Part shown: piece after piece, positions 29,001-37,011 of the stretch | Position numbering within the stretch: position 1 is the first letter of the stretch | Layout: each line of letters opens with the position of its first letter | Assembly: GCF_900104945.1 (NCBI RefSeq) | Contig: NZ_LT629736.1 | Location: 806,001-870,000, forward strand | Reading direction: 5' to 3' | DNA: 64,000 bases | Source of the DNA: Halopseudomonas xinjiangensis | GTDB taxonomy: Bacteria; Pseudomonadota; Gammaproteobacteria; Pseudomonadales; Pseudomonadaceae | Notes under the pieces: generated by a model | What the model saw: only the letters and a program-made list of their open reading frames with translations | What the model was told of the DNA's origin: nothing | Database searches by the model: none | Made by a program: the position numbers and the translations under genes

Positions 29001-29579
29001 GGCAAGCAGAGCGGAATCGCGCTCGCTGGCCGGCACGGTTTGTCGGCGCGAGATCAGGTTGGCTGGACCGTACGGCACAACCGCTACGAGACCATCGACG
29101 GCCAATCGCTGGGCGCTTCGGAGGCGTTTTCCACCGAGTGGACCCAGGTGCAGCAGTTCTCGGGCCCGACCTGGATCGTCCGATCCGGAATCGACTACCA
29201 ACGCGCACGCTTGGACAGCGAGCCGCTCGACGGGCTGACCGTAGCCGAAGGCGGCGCGCTGCGGCTGGACTCGGTAGCAGCCAATACATTCCTTGATGAA
29301 GAGTTTGGCCGGGTATACGCCGGCACGTCGATTCAGCGCGGCATACCCGGGGCGCTGAATCGAACCCGCGCGCAGTACACCTGGTCGCTCGATCTGCTGG
29401 CAGGTTGGCAGTTCATCAACAGCAGCTTCGTATACGGAATCAATGCGGGGATCGGCATCGAGCTTCTCGGCGATGACGAACTCGCCATCACCGGCGGCTA
29501 TCAGTCGGCTCCGCGGGGTAGCGGTGGCGAGCCGGGCGGCACCTTGGGATTAACTTACAGCCACCGATTCGGACGCTGA
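26022..29579 (+). CDS. pelB: Pel outer-membrane export porin with TPR scaffold PelB
   Basis: Exports Pel across the outer membrane and organises PelA in the periplasm. The 1185 residues comprise an N-terminal membrane anchor (VAIAGTIGGVLVLTYTG), a long run of tetratricopeptide-like helices (about 50-880), and a C-terminal beta-barrel of roughly 300 residues with alternating polar/apolar strands, ending YSHRFGR with a terminal aromatic/basic pattern. Length is close to P. aeruginosa PelB (about 1193). It overlaps pelA by 23 bases and is followed closely by pelC. High GC, normal codon use. Confidence 0.95.
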   Translation: MRNSPADRPIRLVQPWTLVAIAGTIGGVLVLTYTGEDMLLPEGREPDAVSANYAELLVAARPEEGNRRVELIELLVYLGEYERARQQLQAWPDPDREEAGYLDLHIAIAQALSATDATRLDEASGRLQTYDSSALSIARQQRLADDALKLGLPLVAADLYRRLADRQPERRAALLEQSATWYLAGNRPAQAAQVYLEMLHAAGDAEQRPALVRRAYDGLVAVGEHAEASRLLVGEMEQLPVNEALSSWLGQGLKVAMGAQRLDLAGRIVEYWRAALPDSEKALDAELRLHLASGNIQSAWHAGERLALLRPRDAALQRQMAWLAEWTGHGPAALDYWQACLALEADPEALAHAWRLAFQLFDYERGIQWLEAAAASTRLSDADLDALIYAHEQRGTPDHAERWLRRYLLRHPTHRLAWSRLGQNLENTQQLQAKAAVFRGMARRFELSPAERVDWASTVWRLHDPEAAWELLEADSDGITDPDYWRTRAALAWTLERPADLQRAYEALAASGTPLLRSEEAELIESYRDPRPEHALEMLVDSWRRWRDASHLVAALELADEQGNVELYRSLIAEGEADPNVADSSRMLLARATLAERDERFDEAERLYRIGLERFPHDYVFHESLLWHLIDRQRVAELPTLLARWNQAAKRVGALWLPFATANQMLQRHEQALAWFRLYLRANADDWLVQAAYADALDAAGRSDQAYRLRGALVQRLDGHALSASPERYAVWLRLLAATNSPLDAQQQAMRWRNGSSAMMQVWFDRLLTQLDLTNQAAQKDQWLAWARRSGLRVNQDNQLQEALRQTSRANLDRLLTDSELDPAQRVAALDRLGHGYSALGVALGSLGTRQPTVVAEQLRRQAAELHERHPQGVSLGWARQDFGGFDREGPQIRLARNLGGNLYASLDLQKARYRSELLEPARLDDELDAVIRLERPLVDGVAEVTLDTSLRETDNRVGLGIRRSWLLGNRDELQLSLDWDRSSVESGMMRAFGKQSGIALAGRHGLSARDQVGWTVRHNRYETIDGQSLGASEAFSTEWTQVQQFSGPTWIVRSGIDYQRARLDSEPLDGLTVAEGGALRLDSVAANTFLDEEFGRVYAGTSIQRGIPGALNRTRAQYTWSLDLLAGWQFINSSFVYGINAGIGIELLGDDELAITGGYQSAPRGSGGEPGGTLGLTYSHRFGR

Positions 29580-29605
29580 GCGTGGCATTCAACAGGAGAG
29601 ATACT

Positions 29606-30124
29606 ATGCAATGGTTTCGTTATCTGGCGCTGGCAGGCGCAGCGGTGCTGATCGGTGGCTGCGCGAACTTCACCGGCGAGCGCGGCGAGGCGCTACCGCG
29701 CGAGGCGCAGTGGGGGTTGGTGCCCATGGTCAACTATTCGCAGACACCGCTGGCAGGTGAGCGCAGCGAACAGATCCTGCTCAGCTCACTGACTCGCAAG
29801 GGACTGACGCCACGCGTTTACCCACCGACTCGCCAGGGCGATCTGTTTCTCATCGATGATCGCGAACGTTTGGCTGCAGCGCTGGACTGGGCCCGGCAAC
29901 AGCGCCTCGATTATGTGATCAGCGGCAGTGTGGAAGAGTGGCAATACAAGAACGGTCTGGATGGCGAGCCGGCCGTGGGTCTCAGCCTCCGCGTTTTGGA
30001 GCCGTCGACCGGGCGCGTACTCTGGAGCAATAGTGGTGCGCGGGCTGGCTGGTCACGCGAGAGTCTGGCCGGCTCGGCGCAGAAGGTGATCGATAAGCTC
30101 GTCGACGATTTGCAGCTTCAGTAA
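29606..30124 (+). CDS. pelC: Pel outer-membrane lipoprotein PelC
   Basis: Lipoprotein that forms a periplasmic ring at the outer membrane beneath PelB and guides Pel. From the ATG at 29606 the protein is 172 residues, the same length as P. aeruginosa PelC, with a lipoprotein signal ending LIGGC (C19). AGGAGA lies seven bases upstream, so the upstream GTG at 29582 is not used. The conserved region around EAQWGLVPMVNYSQTPLAG and SVEEWQYKNGLDGEP follows. The stop overlaps the pelD start (TAATG). Confidence 0.95.
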   Translation: MQWFRYLALAGAAVLIGGCANFTGERGEALPREAQWGLVPMVNYSQTPLAGERSEQILLSSLTRKGLTPRVYPPTRQGDLFLIDDRERLAAALDWARQQRLDYVISGSVEEWQYKNGLDGEPAVGLSLRVLEPSTGRVLWSNSGARAGWSRESLAGSAQKVIDKLVDDLQLQ

Positions 30125-31491
30125 TGACCATCGACTCGCCGCACAAGGATTTCAGTCTCGCGCCCAGCGCAAGCGGCATAAGCGCCTGGCTGGAAACGCT
30201 GTTGATTACTGGCGTGACCATCGGGCTCGCCTGGTGGTTGTCGCCAGACGACCCACTGCAGGCAAATGACTTTCCCTGGTCGATGCTGGCACCGCTGCTG
30301 ATCGGGTTGCGTTACGGCTTCGTGAAGGCCCTGGCCAGTGCGCTGGTTCTGGTGGGCGCGGTCGTGGTGCTGCATCGACAGGGTGGGGCGCTCTACGCCG
30401 AGCTCCCGTCAGCGTACATCGTCGGTACGCTGGTGGTTGCCATGCTCGTCGGGGAATTCCGCGATCGATGGGAGCGGCGACTGCAAAAGCTGCAGATGGC
30501 CAACGAATACCGGCAATACCGGCTTGATGAATTCACGCGGGCGCACCAGATCTTGCGGCTCTCCCACGACCGGTTGGAGCAACGGGTAGCCGGTGGCGAC
30601 CAGAGCTTGCGCAGCTCGCTGTTGCTACTGCGAGAGGAGCTGCGCGGGCTCGAGCGCCGGGGCGAGGTTCTCGAGAACATGGCCGAAGCGGTGGTCGGAG
30701 TGCTGGGCCAATACGGATCGCTACGCGTCGCAGGTCTATACCGGGTGCTCGACAATCATCGGGTCGAGACCAGGGCCCTGGCGACGGCAGGCGAAATGGC
30801 GCTGCTCGATCCGGATGATCAATTGGTGCAGCTGTGCATCGCGCAGCGCAAGCTGGTCAGCGTGCGTGAGATGTTCATCGAAGGCGGAGAGTGGAAGGGT
30901 TTCACCTCGCTCCAGGCATGCGTTCCACTGATTGATGCCGAAGGACGGCTGCTGGCGGTACTGGCAATCAGACAAATGCCATTCTTTGCATTCAACGACC
31001 GCACCTTGAGCCTGCTCGCGTTGCTGGCCGGTCATGTCGCTGACCTGCTCAATAGCGATCCGGCGTCGCTGCGTCTCGACGATGCGGACGCGCAGTTTTT
31101 CTCTCAACAGTTGAAACGATCACTGACCGACGCCGAGCAACACCAGCTGGCGGGAACGCTGTTCGCGGTGGAGCTGAGTGCGCCCAATGAAGAGCTGGTC
31201 AGGGTGCTGATTGACAGCCAGCGTGGGCTCGATCTGCAGTTGCGGCTGGTAAACCGGCATGGCCGTGACTGCATGCTGGTTCTCATGCCGCTCACGTCGG
31301 CGGAGGGCACCGGCGGCTACATCAACCGCCTGCAATATCTGCTCGGCGAGCGATTCGGCCAGGGCAGCCGGCTGGAAGACTTCCAGGTGCGAACGCTGCA
31401 CTACGAACTCGATCCATCTGGCCAACGCCAGGGATTGCACAATTTTCTTTATAACGAGTGTGGCCTGAATGCTAGCCAAGTGGCTGTTTAG
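30124..31491 (+). CDS. pelD: Inner-membrane c-di-GMP receptor PelD
   Basis: Activates Pel synthesis and export when cyclic di-GMP binds. The 455-residue protein has four membrane segments (about 20-110), a short coiled coil, a GAF domain (about 170-310) and a degenerate GGDEF domain. The binding site RGLD is at R367-D370, the same numbering as P. aeruginosa PelD, so c-di-GMP control should be conserved. No GGDEF catalytic motif is present. It overlaps pelC by one base and pelE by 23. It makes this operon respond to diguanylate cyclases such as the one at 19031. Confidence 0.96.
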   Translation: MTIDSPHKDFSLAPSASGISAWLETLLITGVTIGLAWWLSPDDPLQANDFPWSMLAPLLIGLRYGFVKALASALVLVGAVVVLHRQGGALYAELPSAYIVGTLVVAMLVGEFRDRWERRLQKLQMANEYRQYRLDEFTRAHQILRLSHDRLEQRVAGGDQSLRSSLLLLREELRGLERRGEVLENMAEAVVGVLGQYGSLRVAGLYRVLDNHRVETRALATAGEMALLDPDDQLVQLCIAQRKLVSVREMFIEGGEWKGFTSLQACVPLIDAEGRLLAVLAIRQMPFFAFNDRTLSLLALLAGHVADLLNSDPASLRLDDADAQFFSQQLKRSLTDAEQHQLAGTLFAVELSAPNEELVRVLIDSQRGLDLQLRLVNRHGRDCMLVLMPLTSAEGTGGYINRLQYLLGERFGQGSRLEDFQVRTLHYELDPSGQRQGLHNFLYNECGLNASQVAV

Positions 31492-32455
31492 CGGGGCGCT
31501 GGCGTTCGAGGCGAGCAGCTGGGCTGGTCTCGCGTCGAACCCCGGGTTGCAGGAAGGACTATTGGTGGCCGTGCTTCCGCATGCTGCTGCGAGCGCCTTG
31601 CTTGCCCTGGCGGTATGGCGATTGCTGCCGACACGCTATCGTCGTCCGCTACCCTGGGCGCCGCTGTTTCTGTTCAGTCTGGCGTTCTTCATACCGGTGC
31701 TGGGTGCCATGGGCGTGGTGGCTGCGGTCTTCCCGGCGCTCTACACGCAACGCCAGCATGGCGAGCAGATGTGGCAGGCAATAGGCGTGCCGAAGCTGCC
31801 TTTTCGGCCTCTGGAAAACAGACGCTCGCCCATGTTTCACGATGGCGGCTTGCAGGACGTGCTCCATCTGGCTTCCGACCCGGAACGGCGCCTGGCTGCG
31901 CTGATGGCGACCCGACGTATGCCCGATCATGACTCGATTCCGGTTCTGAAGCTTGCATTGCGAGACCCGGCGGACGATGTGCGACTGTTGGCGTACTCCA
32001 TGCTCGACCAGAAGGAGAGCCGCATCAATCAACGCATCGAGCGGCTGCTTGGGGAAATCGGTCCAGAAGGGGCTGGTTCTGCTGCCCAGCACGCCGCCCT
32101 GGCTCGCTGGTATTGGGAACTGGCGTATCTGGGACTGGCACAAGGCAGCGTCCTGGAACACGTGCTCATGCAGGCTTGGAACAACGGTATGCGTTCGCTG
32201 GAGCTTGAACCGAATCCGGAGCTGGAATTGCTCGCCGGCCGCATCGCGCTGGAGCGCGGCGAGGTCGTTACCGCGCGCCATCAATTCAACATGGCGCGCG
32301 TACAGGGTGTCAGCCCGGACAAGGTAGTCCCGTTTTTGGCGGAGGCCGCGTTCGTCACTGGCCGGTACACCGAGGTCAGACGTTTGCTCGCCAGCCTGCC
32401 GGCCGAAGCGGTCCTGCGGCCGCCGTTCTCCGATGTCGCCAGGTACTGGACATGA
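31469..32455 (+). CDS. pelE: Pel inner-membrane TPR protein PelE
   Basis: A 328-residue component of the inner-membrane synthase complex with PelD, PelF and PelG. Two or three membrane segments (first about 105 residues) are followed by a helical repeat region resembling TPR/HEAT units (RRLAALMATRRMPDHDSIPV and later AGRIALERGEVVTARHQF). Length is close to P. aeruginosa PelE (329). It overlaps pelD by 23 bases and pelF by 4 (ATGA). A scaffold role is established only in part for the family. Confidence 0.93.
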   Translation: MLAKWLFSGALAFEASSWAGLASNPGLQEGLLVAVLPHAAASALLALAVWRLLPTRYRRPLPWAPLFLFSLAFFIPVLGAMGVVAAVFPALYTQRQHGEQMWQAIGVPKLPFRPLENRRSPMFHDGGLQDVLHLASDPERRLAALMATRRMPDHDSIPVLKLALRDPADDVRLLAYSMLDQKESRINQRIERLLGEIGPEGAGSAAQHAALARWYWELAYLGLAQGSVLEHVLMQAWNNGMRSLELEPNPELELLAGRIALERGEVVTARHQFNMARVQGVSPDKVVPFLAEAAFVTGRYTEVRRLLASLPAEAVLRPPFSDVARYWT

Positions 32456-33978
32456 CTGCTGTCGCCTCTCCCAACGAGCCCGTGACGGCGGATATTTGTC
32501 TGCTGCTGGAAGGTACCTGGCCCTATGTGCGCGGTGGGGTTTCGTCCTGGATCAACCAGATGATCCTCGGCTTGCCGGAGCTCACCTTCTCGGTGTTGTT
32601 CATCGGTGGCGAGCAGGGCGCCTATCCCAAGCGCAATTACGACATCCCGCCCAACGTGGTGCATTTCCAGGAGGTCTTCATCGAAGCTGCGTGGCGGCCG
32701 GGCAAGAACCGACACGCCAGGTCCCGCCCCGGCGTGGAGGCGGATCTGCAGATGCTCTACGGGTTTTTCCACCATCCCCAGCAGCCTGACCAGTCGATGG
32801 CGAACGCCGTGCTGGACGCACTGGCCAAAGGCCGGGTCTCGTTAAGCGACATGCTGCGTAGCCGGCACAGTTGGGAAACCATCGCCCGCGGATACCGCGA
32901 CCATTGCAGCGACCCTTCCTTCATCAATTACTTCTGGACGTTGCGTACCATTCAGTCTCCGGTGCTGATGCTGGCCGAAGCTGTGCAACGCATGCCCCGT
33001 GCGCGGATGCTGCACACGATCTCCACCGGCTACGCTGGACTAGCGGCCTGCATTCTCAAGCGCCGCTGGGGCTGTAGCCTGATCCTCAGCGAGCATGGCA
33101 TCTACACCAAGGAGCGCAAGATCGACCTGGCGCAGGCAGGCTGGGTGCCGGAAAATCCTGACGAAGCCCTGAGCAGCAGCATGGATACCGAAACCGGTTA
33201 CATCCGTACGCTATGGATTCGTTTCTTCGAGCGGATCGGCCTGCTCGTCTACCGCTCCAGCGATCCGGTCGTTTCGCTCTACGAAGGCAATCGCCAAAGG
33301 CAGATCAAGGATGGCGCCGATGCCGAACGGACCCGGGTGATTCCGAACGGTATCAAGCTGGATCGCTGGGCCGAGGTGGTTGCCAACCGTCCGGAGGGCA
33401 TACCTCCTGTGGTAGGACTGGTCGGGAGGGTCGTGCCGATCAAGGACGTCAAAACTTTCATCCGCGCCATGCGCGGCGTAGTCAGCGCACTGCCCGAGGT
33501 GGAAGGCTGGGTCGTCGGGCCGGATGAAGAAGATCCCGATTACGCCGCCGAGTGCCGCAGCCTCGTAACCAGCCTGGGCCTGGAACGCAACATGCGGTTC
33601 CTCGGTTTTCAGCGCATAGAGGAGGTGCTGCCCAAGCTCGGCGTGATGGTGCTGACGTCCATCAGCGAAGCGCAGCCGCTGGTGATTCTGGAAGCCTGGT
33701 GTGCCGGTACGCCAGTAGTGACTACCGACGTGGGCTGCTGCCGCGAGCTGATCGAAGGCGCCGACGCTGCGGACCGCGAGCTTGGTGTGGCAGGGGAGGT
33801 CGTTGCAATTGCCGATCCCCAGGGGACCGCGAAGGCCGTGCTCAAGCTGTTGCGCAACCAGGCGGCCTGGACCAGGGCGCAGCAGAGCGGGCTCGCCCGC
33901 GCACATCGCTATTACGGTGAGGCGCTGATGTTGCAGCGATATAAGGACATTTACCACACCGCCGTGGAGCACAACTGA
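32452..33978 (+). CDS. pelF: Pel glycosyltransferase PelF (GT4)
   Basis: Cytosolic glycosyltransferase that polymerises Pel from UDP-activated GalNAc/GlcNAc-type donors. The 508 residues show the PelF-specific N-terminus (ICLLLEGTWPYVRGGVSSW) and GT-B features: IPNGIKLDRW, VGLVGRVVPIKDVKTFI, and the donor-binding SEAQPLVILEAW with the E-x7-E-like acidic pair. Length equals the reference to within a residue or two. It overlaps pelE by four bases and pelG by one. Confidence 0.96.
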   Translation: MTAVASPNEPVTADICLLLEGTWPYVRGGVSSWINQMILGLPELTFSVLFIGGEQGAYPKRNYDIPPNVVHFQEVFIEAAWRPGKNRHARSRPGVEADLQMLYGFFHHPQQPDQSMANAVLDALAKGRVSLSDMLRSRHSWETIARGYRDHCSDPSFINYFWTLRTIQSPVLMLAEAVQRMPRARMLHTISTGYAGLAACILKRRWGCSLILSEHGIYTKERKIDLAQAGWVPENPDEALSSSMDTETGYIRTLWIRFFERIGLLVYRSSDPVVSLYEGNRQRQIKDGADAERTRVIPNGIKLDRWAEVVANRPEGIPPVVGLVGRVVPIKDVKTFIRAMRGVVSALPEVEGWVVGPDEEDPDYAAECRSLVTSLGLERNMRFLGFQRIEEVLPKLGVMVLTSISEAQPLVILEAWCAGTPVVTTDVGCCRELIEGADAADRELGVAGEVVAIADPQGTAKAVLKLLRNQAAWTRAQQSGLARAHRYYGEALMLQRYKDIYHTAVEHN

Positions 33979-35348
33979 TGGCAGGCATTGGCTTCGAACT
34001 GCGCAGAATTCTGGCCCGCGACTCCTATTCCGCCACGCTGCGCGCCTATGTGTACGCCGGCTTGATCAGCTCAGGACCCTGGGTACTGTCGATAATCAGC
34101 GTCATGCTTATCGGCTTTCTCAGCCTGGGTATCGTCCTGCCCAGCACGCTGGTCAGGCAGTTTCTGGTGACCGTCACCTACCTCATGGCCAGCTCGCTGA
34201 TCATCACCGGCGGACTGCAGTTGTTCTTCACGCGATTCGTGTCGGATCGGCTGTTTGAGAAACGCTTCGATCTGATCCTGCCGAACCTGCTCGGGGTGTT
34301 GTTTCTTATCACCGTGGGCGCCGGCCTGCTCGGCGCGGCAGTGTTGATACTGCTTTTCGATCAGAGCTTCACCTACCGCGCGCTGGTGCTCGCCAACTTC
34401 GTGGTGCTGTGCAACCTGTGGATCGTCATCATCTTCCTGTCGGGAATGAAACAGTACAACCGTATCCTGATCATCATGTTCTGCGGCTACGCATTGATGG
34501 TCGTCAGCGCATTGCTGCTTCGCCACTGGCAACTCGACGGTCTGTTGCTGGCGCTGCTCCTGGGCCATGCCTCGCTGTTGTTCCTGTTCCTCTTCGATAT
34601 CCTTCGCGAGTACGGCTCGGACCGACTGATCGCCTTCGACTTCTTCGCCCGCGGCAAGGTGTTCGTCAGCCTGTTGTTCACCGGGCTCTGCTACAACCTC
34701 GGGATATGGATCGACAAGATCCTGTTCTGGTTCAACCCCCCCACTTCGGATGCGGTAATCGGCCCGCTGCGCGCATCGATGTTATATGACCTGCCGATTT
34801 TTCTCGCCTACCTCGCCATCATTCCCGGCATGGCGGTGTTTCTGGTGCGCATCGAGACCGACTTCGCCGAATGGTACGAACGCCTGTTCCGCGCGATCCG
34901 CGAGGGCGAAACCCTGCAGCACATCGGCCAGCTGAAAAACGAGATGACCCTCTCGATCCGCCAGGGCCTGCAGGAAATCTGCAAGGTGCAAGGCATCACC
35001 ATCGTGTTGCTGTTTCTGTTCGCACCGAGCCTGCTCGACTGGCTGGGCATCTCCCACTACTACCTGCCGCTGTTCTACATCGATCTTGTTGGCGTGAGCA
35101 TCCAGGTCGTGTTCATGGCACTGCTCAACGTGTTCTTCTACCTCGACAAGCGCGCCGTAGTGCTCCAGTTGACAGCGTTGTTCGTGCTGCTGAACGCGGT
35201 GTTCACCCTGATCAGCCAGTACCTCGGCCCGAGCTTCTTCGGGTACGGGTTTACGCTCTCGTTAGCTTGCTGTGTGCTGGCGGGGTTGATGCAGCTGAGT
35301 AGGGCGTTGGATGAGCTGGAGTATGAAACGTTTATGTTGGGGCGGTGA
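33978..35348 (+). CDS. pelG: Pel inner-membrane transport protein PelG
   Basis: A 456-residue polytopic protein (about 12 membrane segments) thought to move the growing Pel chain across the inner membrane with PelD, PelE and PelF. It begins MAGIGFELRRILARDSY, the conserved PelG start, and has the same length as the P. aeruginosa protein. It is the last pel gene; no rho-independent terminator is visible after it. The sequence composition changes sharply within about 100 bases downstream. Confidence 0.95.
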   Translation: MAGIGFELRRILARDSYSATLRAYVYAGLISSGPWVLSIISVMLIGFLSLGIVLPSTLVRQFLVTVTYLMASSLIITGGLQLFFTRFVSDRLFEKRFDLILPNLLGVLFLITVGAGLLGAAVLILLFDQSFTYRALVLANFVVLCNLWIVIIFLSGMKQYNRILIIMFCGYALMVVSALLLRHWQLDGLLLALLLGHASLLFLFLFDILREYGSDRLIAFDFFARGKVFVSLLFTGLCYNLGIWIDKILFWFNPPTSDAVIGPLRASMLYDLPIFLAYLAIIPGMAVFLVRIETDFAEWYERLFRAIREGETLQHIGQLKNEMTLSIRQGLQEICKVQGITIVLLFLFAPSLLDWLGISHYYLPLFYIDLVGVSIQVVFMALLNVFFYLDKRAVVLQLTALFVLLNAVFTLISQYLGPSFFGYGFTLSLACCVLAGLMQLSRALDELEYETFMLGR

Positions 35349-35419
35349 GAAGGGGGCATTTATTGAACCTAGCGATCTTGTCGATATGGAGCGAATTTGC
35401 GGCTCGAAGCGACTGCTAT

Positions 35420-35434
35420 CGGCCAAAAGCGGAC
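35420..35434 (+). repeat. Left copy of 15-base inverted repeat flanking the two-gene island
   Basis: CGGCCAAAAGCGGAC here is the exact reverse complement of 36674-36688. The copies lie just outside the two unknown genes, facing each other. Similar 'AAGCGGAC' palindromes are scattered in many proteobacterial genomes, so the flanking may mark repeat-mediated insertion or be coincidence. Confidence 0.5.
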
Positions 35435-35485
35435 TGATGCGCTTTTGACTAAAGCGGTTCATAGGCGTCCGGAAGGACCGGCCTT

Positions 35486-35731
35486 TTGATTATAACGTTA
35501 GATCATTTTGCTGGGATATATCTAGCGGTCCCCAATAATAGAGAGGGACTTCGATCCACGAGGCATCGCGCCATAGAGATGCTCTGCGTCAATCGAGTCT
35601 GCATCGAGGACGACGGCGTGATCGTACTCCAGGCCTTCAACCAGCAATGTTGGGTAGCATACTTGATGACGCAGTATCATCTTGATATTGTTGAGTTTCA
35701 CGAAGATCACAAGGAAGTTCTCAGTGGCTGA
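35486..35731 (+). CDS. Unknown small protein, first gene of accessory pair
   Basis: An 81-residue protein that I do not recognise. It begins at TTG (35486) with GGAAGGA (35471-35477) about eight bases upstream. The sequence looks like a small alpha/beta fold (MIITLDHFAGIYLAVP, a basic RSTRHRAIEML helix, and DDGVIVLQAFN strands) ending in an acidic, His-rich tail. Its last codons overlap the start of the next gene within GTGGCTGA, an eight-base overlap typical of translational coupling, which is the main support that it is real. Not obviously a DNA-binding antitoxin. Confidence 0.5.
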   Translation: MIITLDHFAGIYLAVPNNREGLRSTRHRAIEMLCVNRVCIEDDGVIVLQAFNQQCWVAYLMTQYHLDIVEFHEDHKEVLSG

Positions 35732-36578
35732 AAAGACATACGATCCGTTTAAAGAGTTCAACGCAACGCTGCTCCACCTAATCCAGAAAGCAAGCGAAGT
35801 TTTTCCGCTTGCTTTTAACGTAGAGAGTTCCGGTGTTTTGCCGTCTAAGCCTGTGCTGCGCGGAAACCCGGAAAATGTAAAAGATGAAAACACTGCAGGA
35901 GGCTATCGCACTCCGTACGAGATCTCCTCATACCTATCCGCGCATAACTTCAGAGATGATCATATCTTCTCGAACCGAGAGCTTGATGAGATTGTTGAAG
36001 GCGTGATGAAACCGTATGAGATCTCTGAGTCCGAATTTTCCGAGCAACGCTTGAAGTTTCATCTGGAGTTGATGACACGGGGCGGTAACCTCGCCGTAGA
36101 AGAGTTTCAGAAAGAAGCTCAAAGGCGGACTCAGATCGACCTAGGGAACCGTTACGAAGGAAAAACCGAGACGCAGTCCAAGCTGGATACTTGGACACGT
36201 GCGCAGAAAAGATTAGCCGAAGAGACACGTGAGTACTCAGAGGAAAGAGAGCGCTTGGCATTTATTATGATATTTTTATGTTCTGAAGGGTTCTTCAAAA
36301 TATTGGATCTTAAAGGAAAAGAACATGTCGCTGTTAATCCGCATGTCGCTATAAAAGGTCCAACTGAGGCAGGCTATATATATAATTATATGGAAAACAC
36401 GAGCTTCATTCTGACAAGTCGTGCTTTAGCTAGGCTGAATGTATCGCTTGATGATGACCCAAGGCAAACGTTGATTCAGCGAATACACGAATGGTCCAAT
36501 CCGGTCGGCGCTGCCTCATCAGTTCTCGCTTCCGGAGCAAGCCTCGGAACATATCTGGCGTCCTTCTTTTTAGGGTGA
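35724..36578 (+). CDS. Unknown protein, second gene of accessory pair
   Basis: A 284-residue protein of no recognised family. GTG at 35724 is chosen because AAGGAA (35711-35716) lies seven bases upstream. The N-terminal half is mixed and charged; residues ~125-195 are strongly charged and helical (EEFQKEAQRRTQIDL, then ETREYSEERERL), probably coiled; a hydrophobic stretch IMIFLCSEGFF follows; the last ~25 residues are small and hydrophobic (SSVLASGASLGTYLASFFLG), suggesting a membrane-inserting tail. Base composition is unlike its neighbours: 36361-36420 has 22 G/C of 60. Likely horizontally acquired. Confidence 0.7.
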   Translation: MAEKTYDPFKEFNATLLHLIQKASEVFPLAFNVESSGVLPSKPVLRGNPENVKDENTAGGYRTPYEISSYLSAHNFRDDHIFSNRELDEIVEGVMKPYEISESEFSEQRLKFHLELMTRGGNLAVEEFQKEAQRRTQIDLGNRYEGKTETQSKLDTWTRAQKRLAEETREYSEERERLAFIMIFLCSEGFFKILDLKGKEHVAVNPHVAIKGPTEAGYIYNYMENTSFILTSRALARLNVSLDDDPRQTLIQRIHEWSNPVGAASSVLASGASLGTYLASFFLG

Positions 36579-36673
36579 TGATCCCCCTATTCATCGAGGG
36601 GCCGCTCGAATTCACTAGAGTGGAAGCTGAGCGAAAAAGTCAAAAGGAAACAGATCCCCTTTCGTGTTCGAAC

Positions 36674-36697
36674 GTCCGCTTTTGGCCGGAAGCGGAC
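36674..36697. repeat. Palindromic repeat, right flank of the island
   Basis: GTCCGCTT and AAGCGGAC form an 8-bp perfect stem around TTGGCCGG. Its left 15 bases are the reverse complement of 35420-35434. It could be a terminator-like hairpin for the unknown gene pair, but no T-run follows. The unit resembles a widespread extragenic palindrome that generates spurious 'FRPKAD'-type frames. Confidence 0.6.
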
Positions 36698-37011
36698 GTT
36701 CCTGACGGGCCGCTGTTGATCGTGCGCGGCCATCCGCCTCGAACCACGGTTCCTGTGTAGAGGCCTGCTCTCTGGTATAGCTGTATACGTCGTGATCAAG
36801 TCATTTGATTCGAAGAAAAACGACTCTAGGCTGATCATGTGGAGCCCAGGAGCAACATCTCTTTGAGCACAAGCGATCGACCCGGCCATTAGCCAGGCGT
36901 TTGCGCAGACACAGAGGTGAACTCTTCAGTGGGTGTCTGGTTTCCAACGGCGATCAAGGGATGGCTTTGCTCTACTAGTCTAATTTTAGACTCACATGAC
37001 TGGTCGGCCGG

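Noticed and set aside
24482-29201. Long antisense frames in pelA and pelB (515 and 372 codons)
   Set aside because: The plus-strand proteins carry all PelA/PelB features; the antisense translations are Arg/His/Gln-rich and patternless.
35486-36578. Calling the island a toxin-antitoxin module
   Set aside because: The small partner shows no antitoxin DNA-binding motif and the larger one no known toxin motif; only layout supports it, so it is left as unknown.
36587-36889. 100-codon minus-strand frame
   Set aside because: It reads through the AAGCGGAC palindrome and gives the 'FRPKAD' type translation common to spurious annotations of this repeat.
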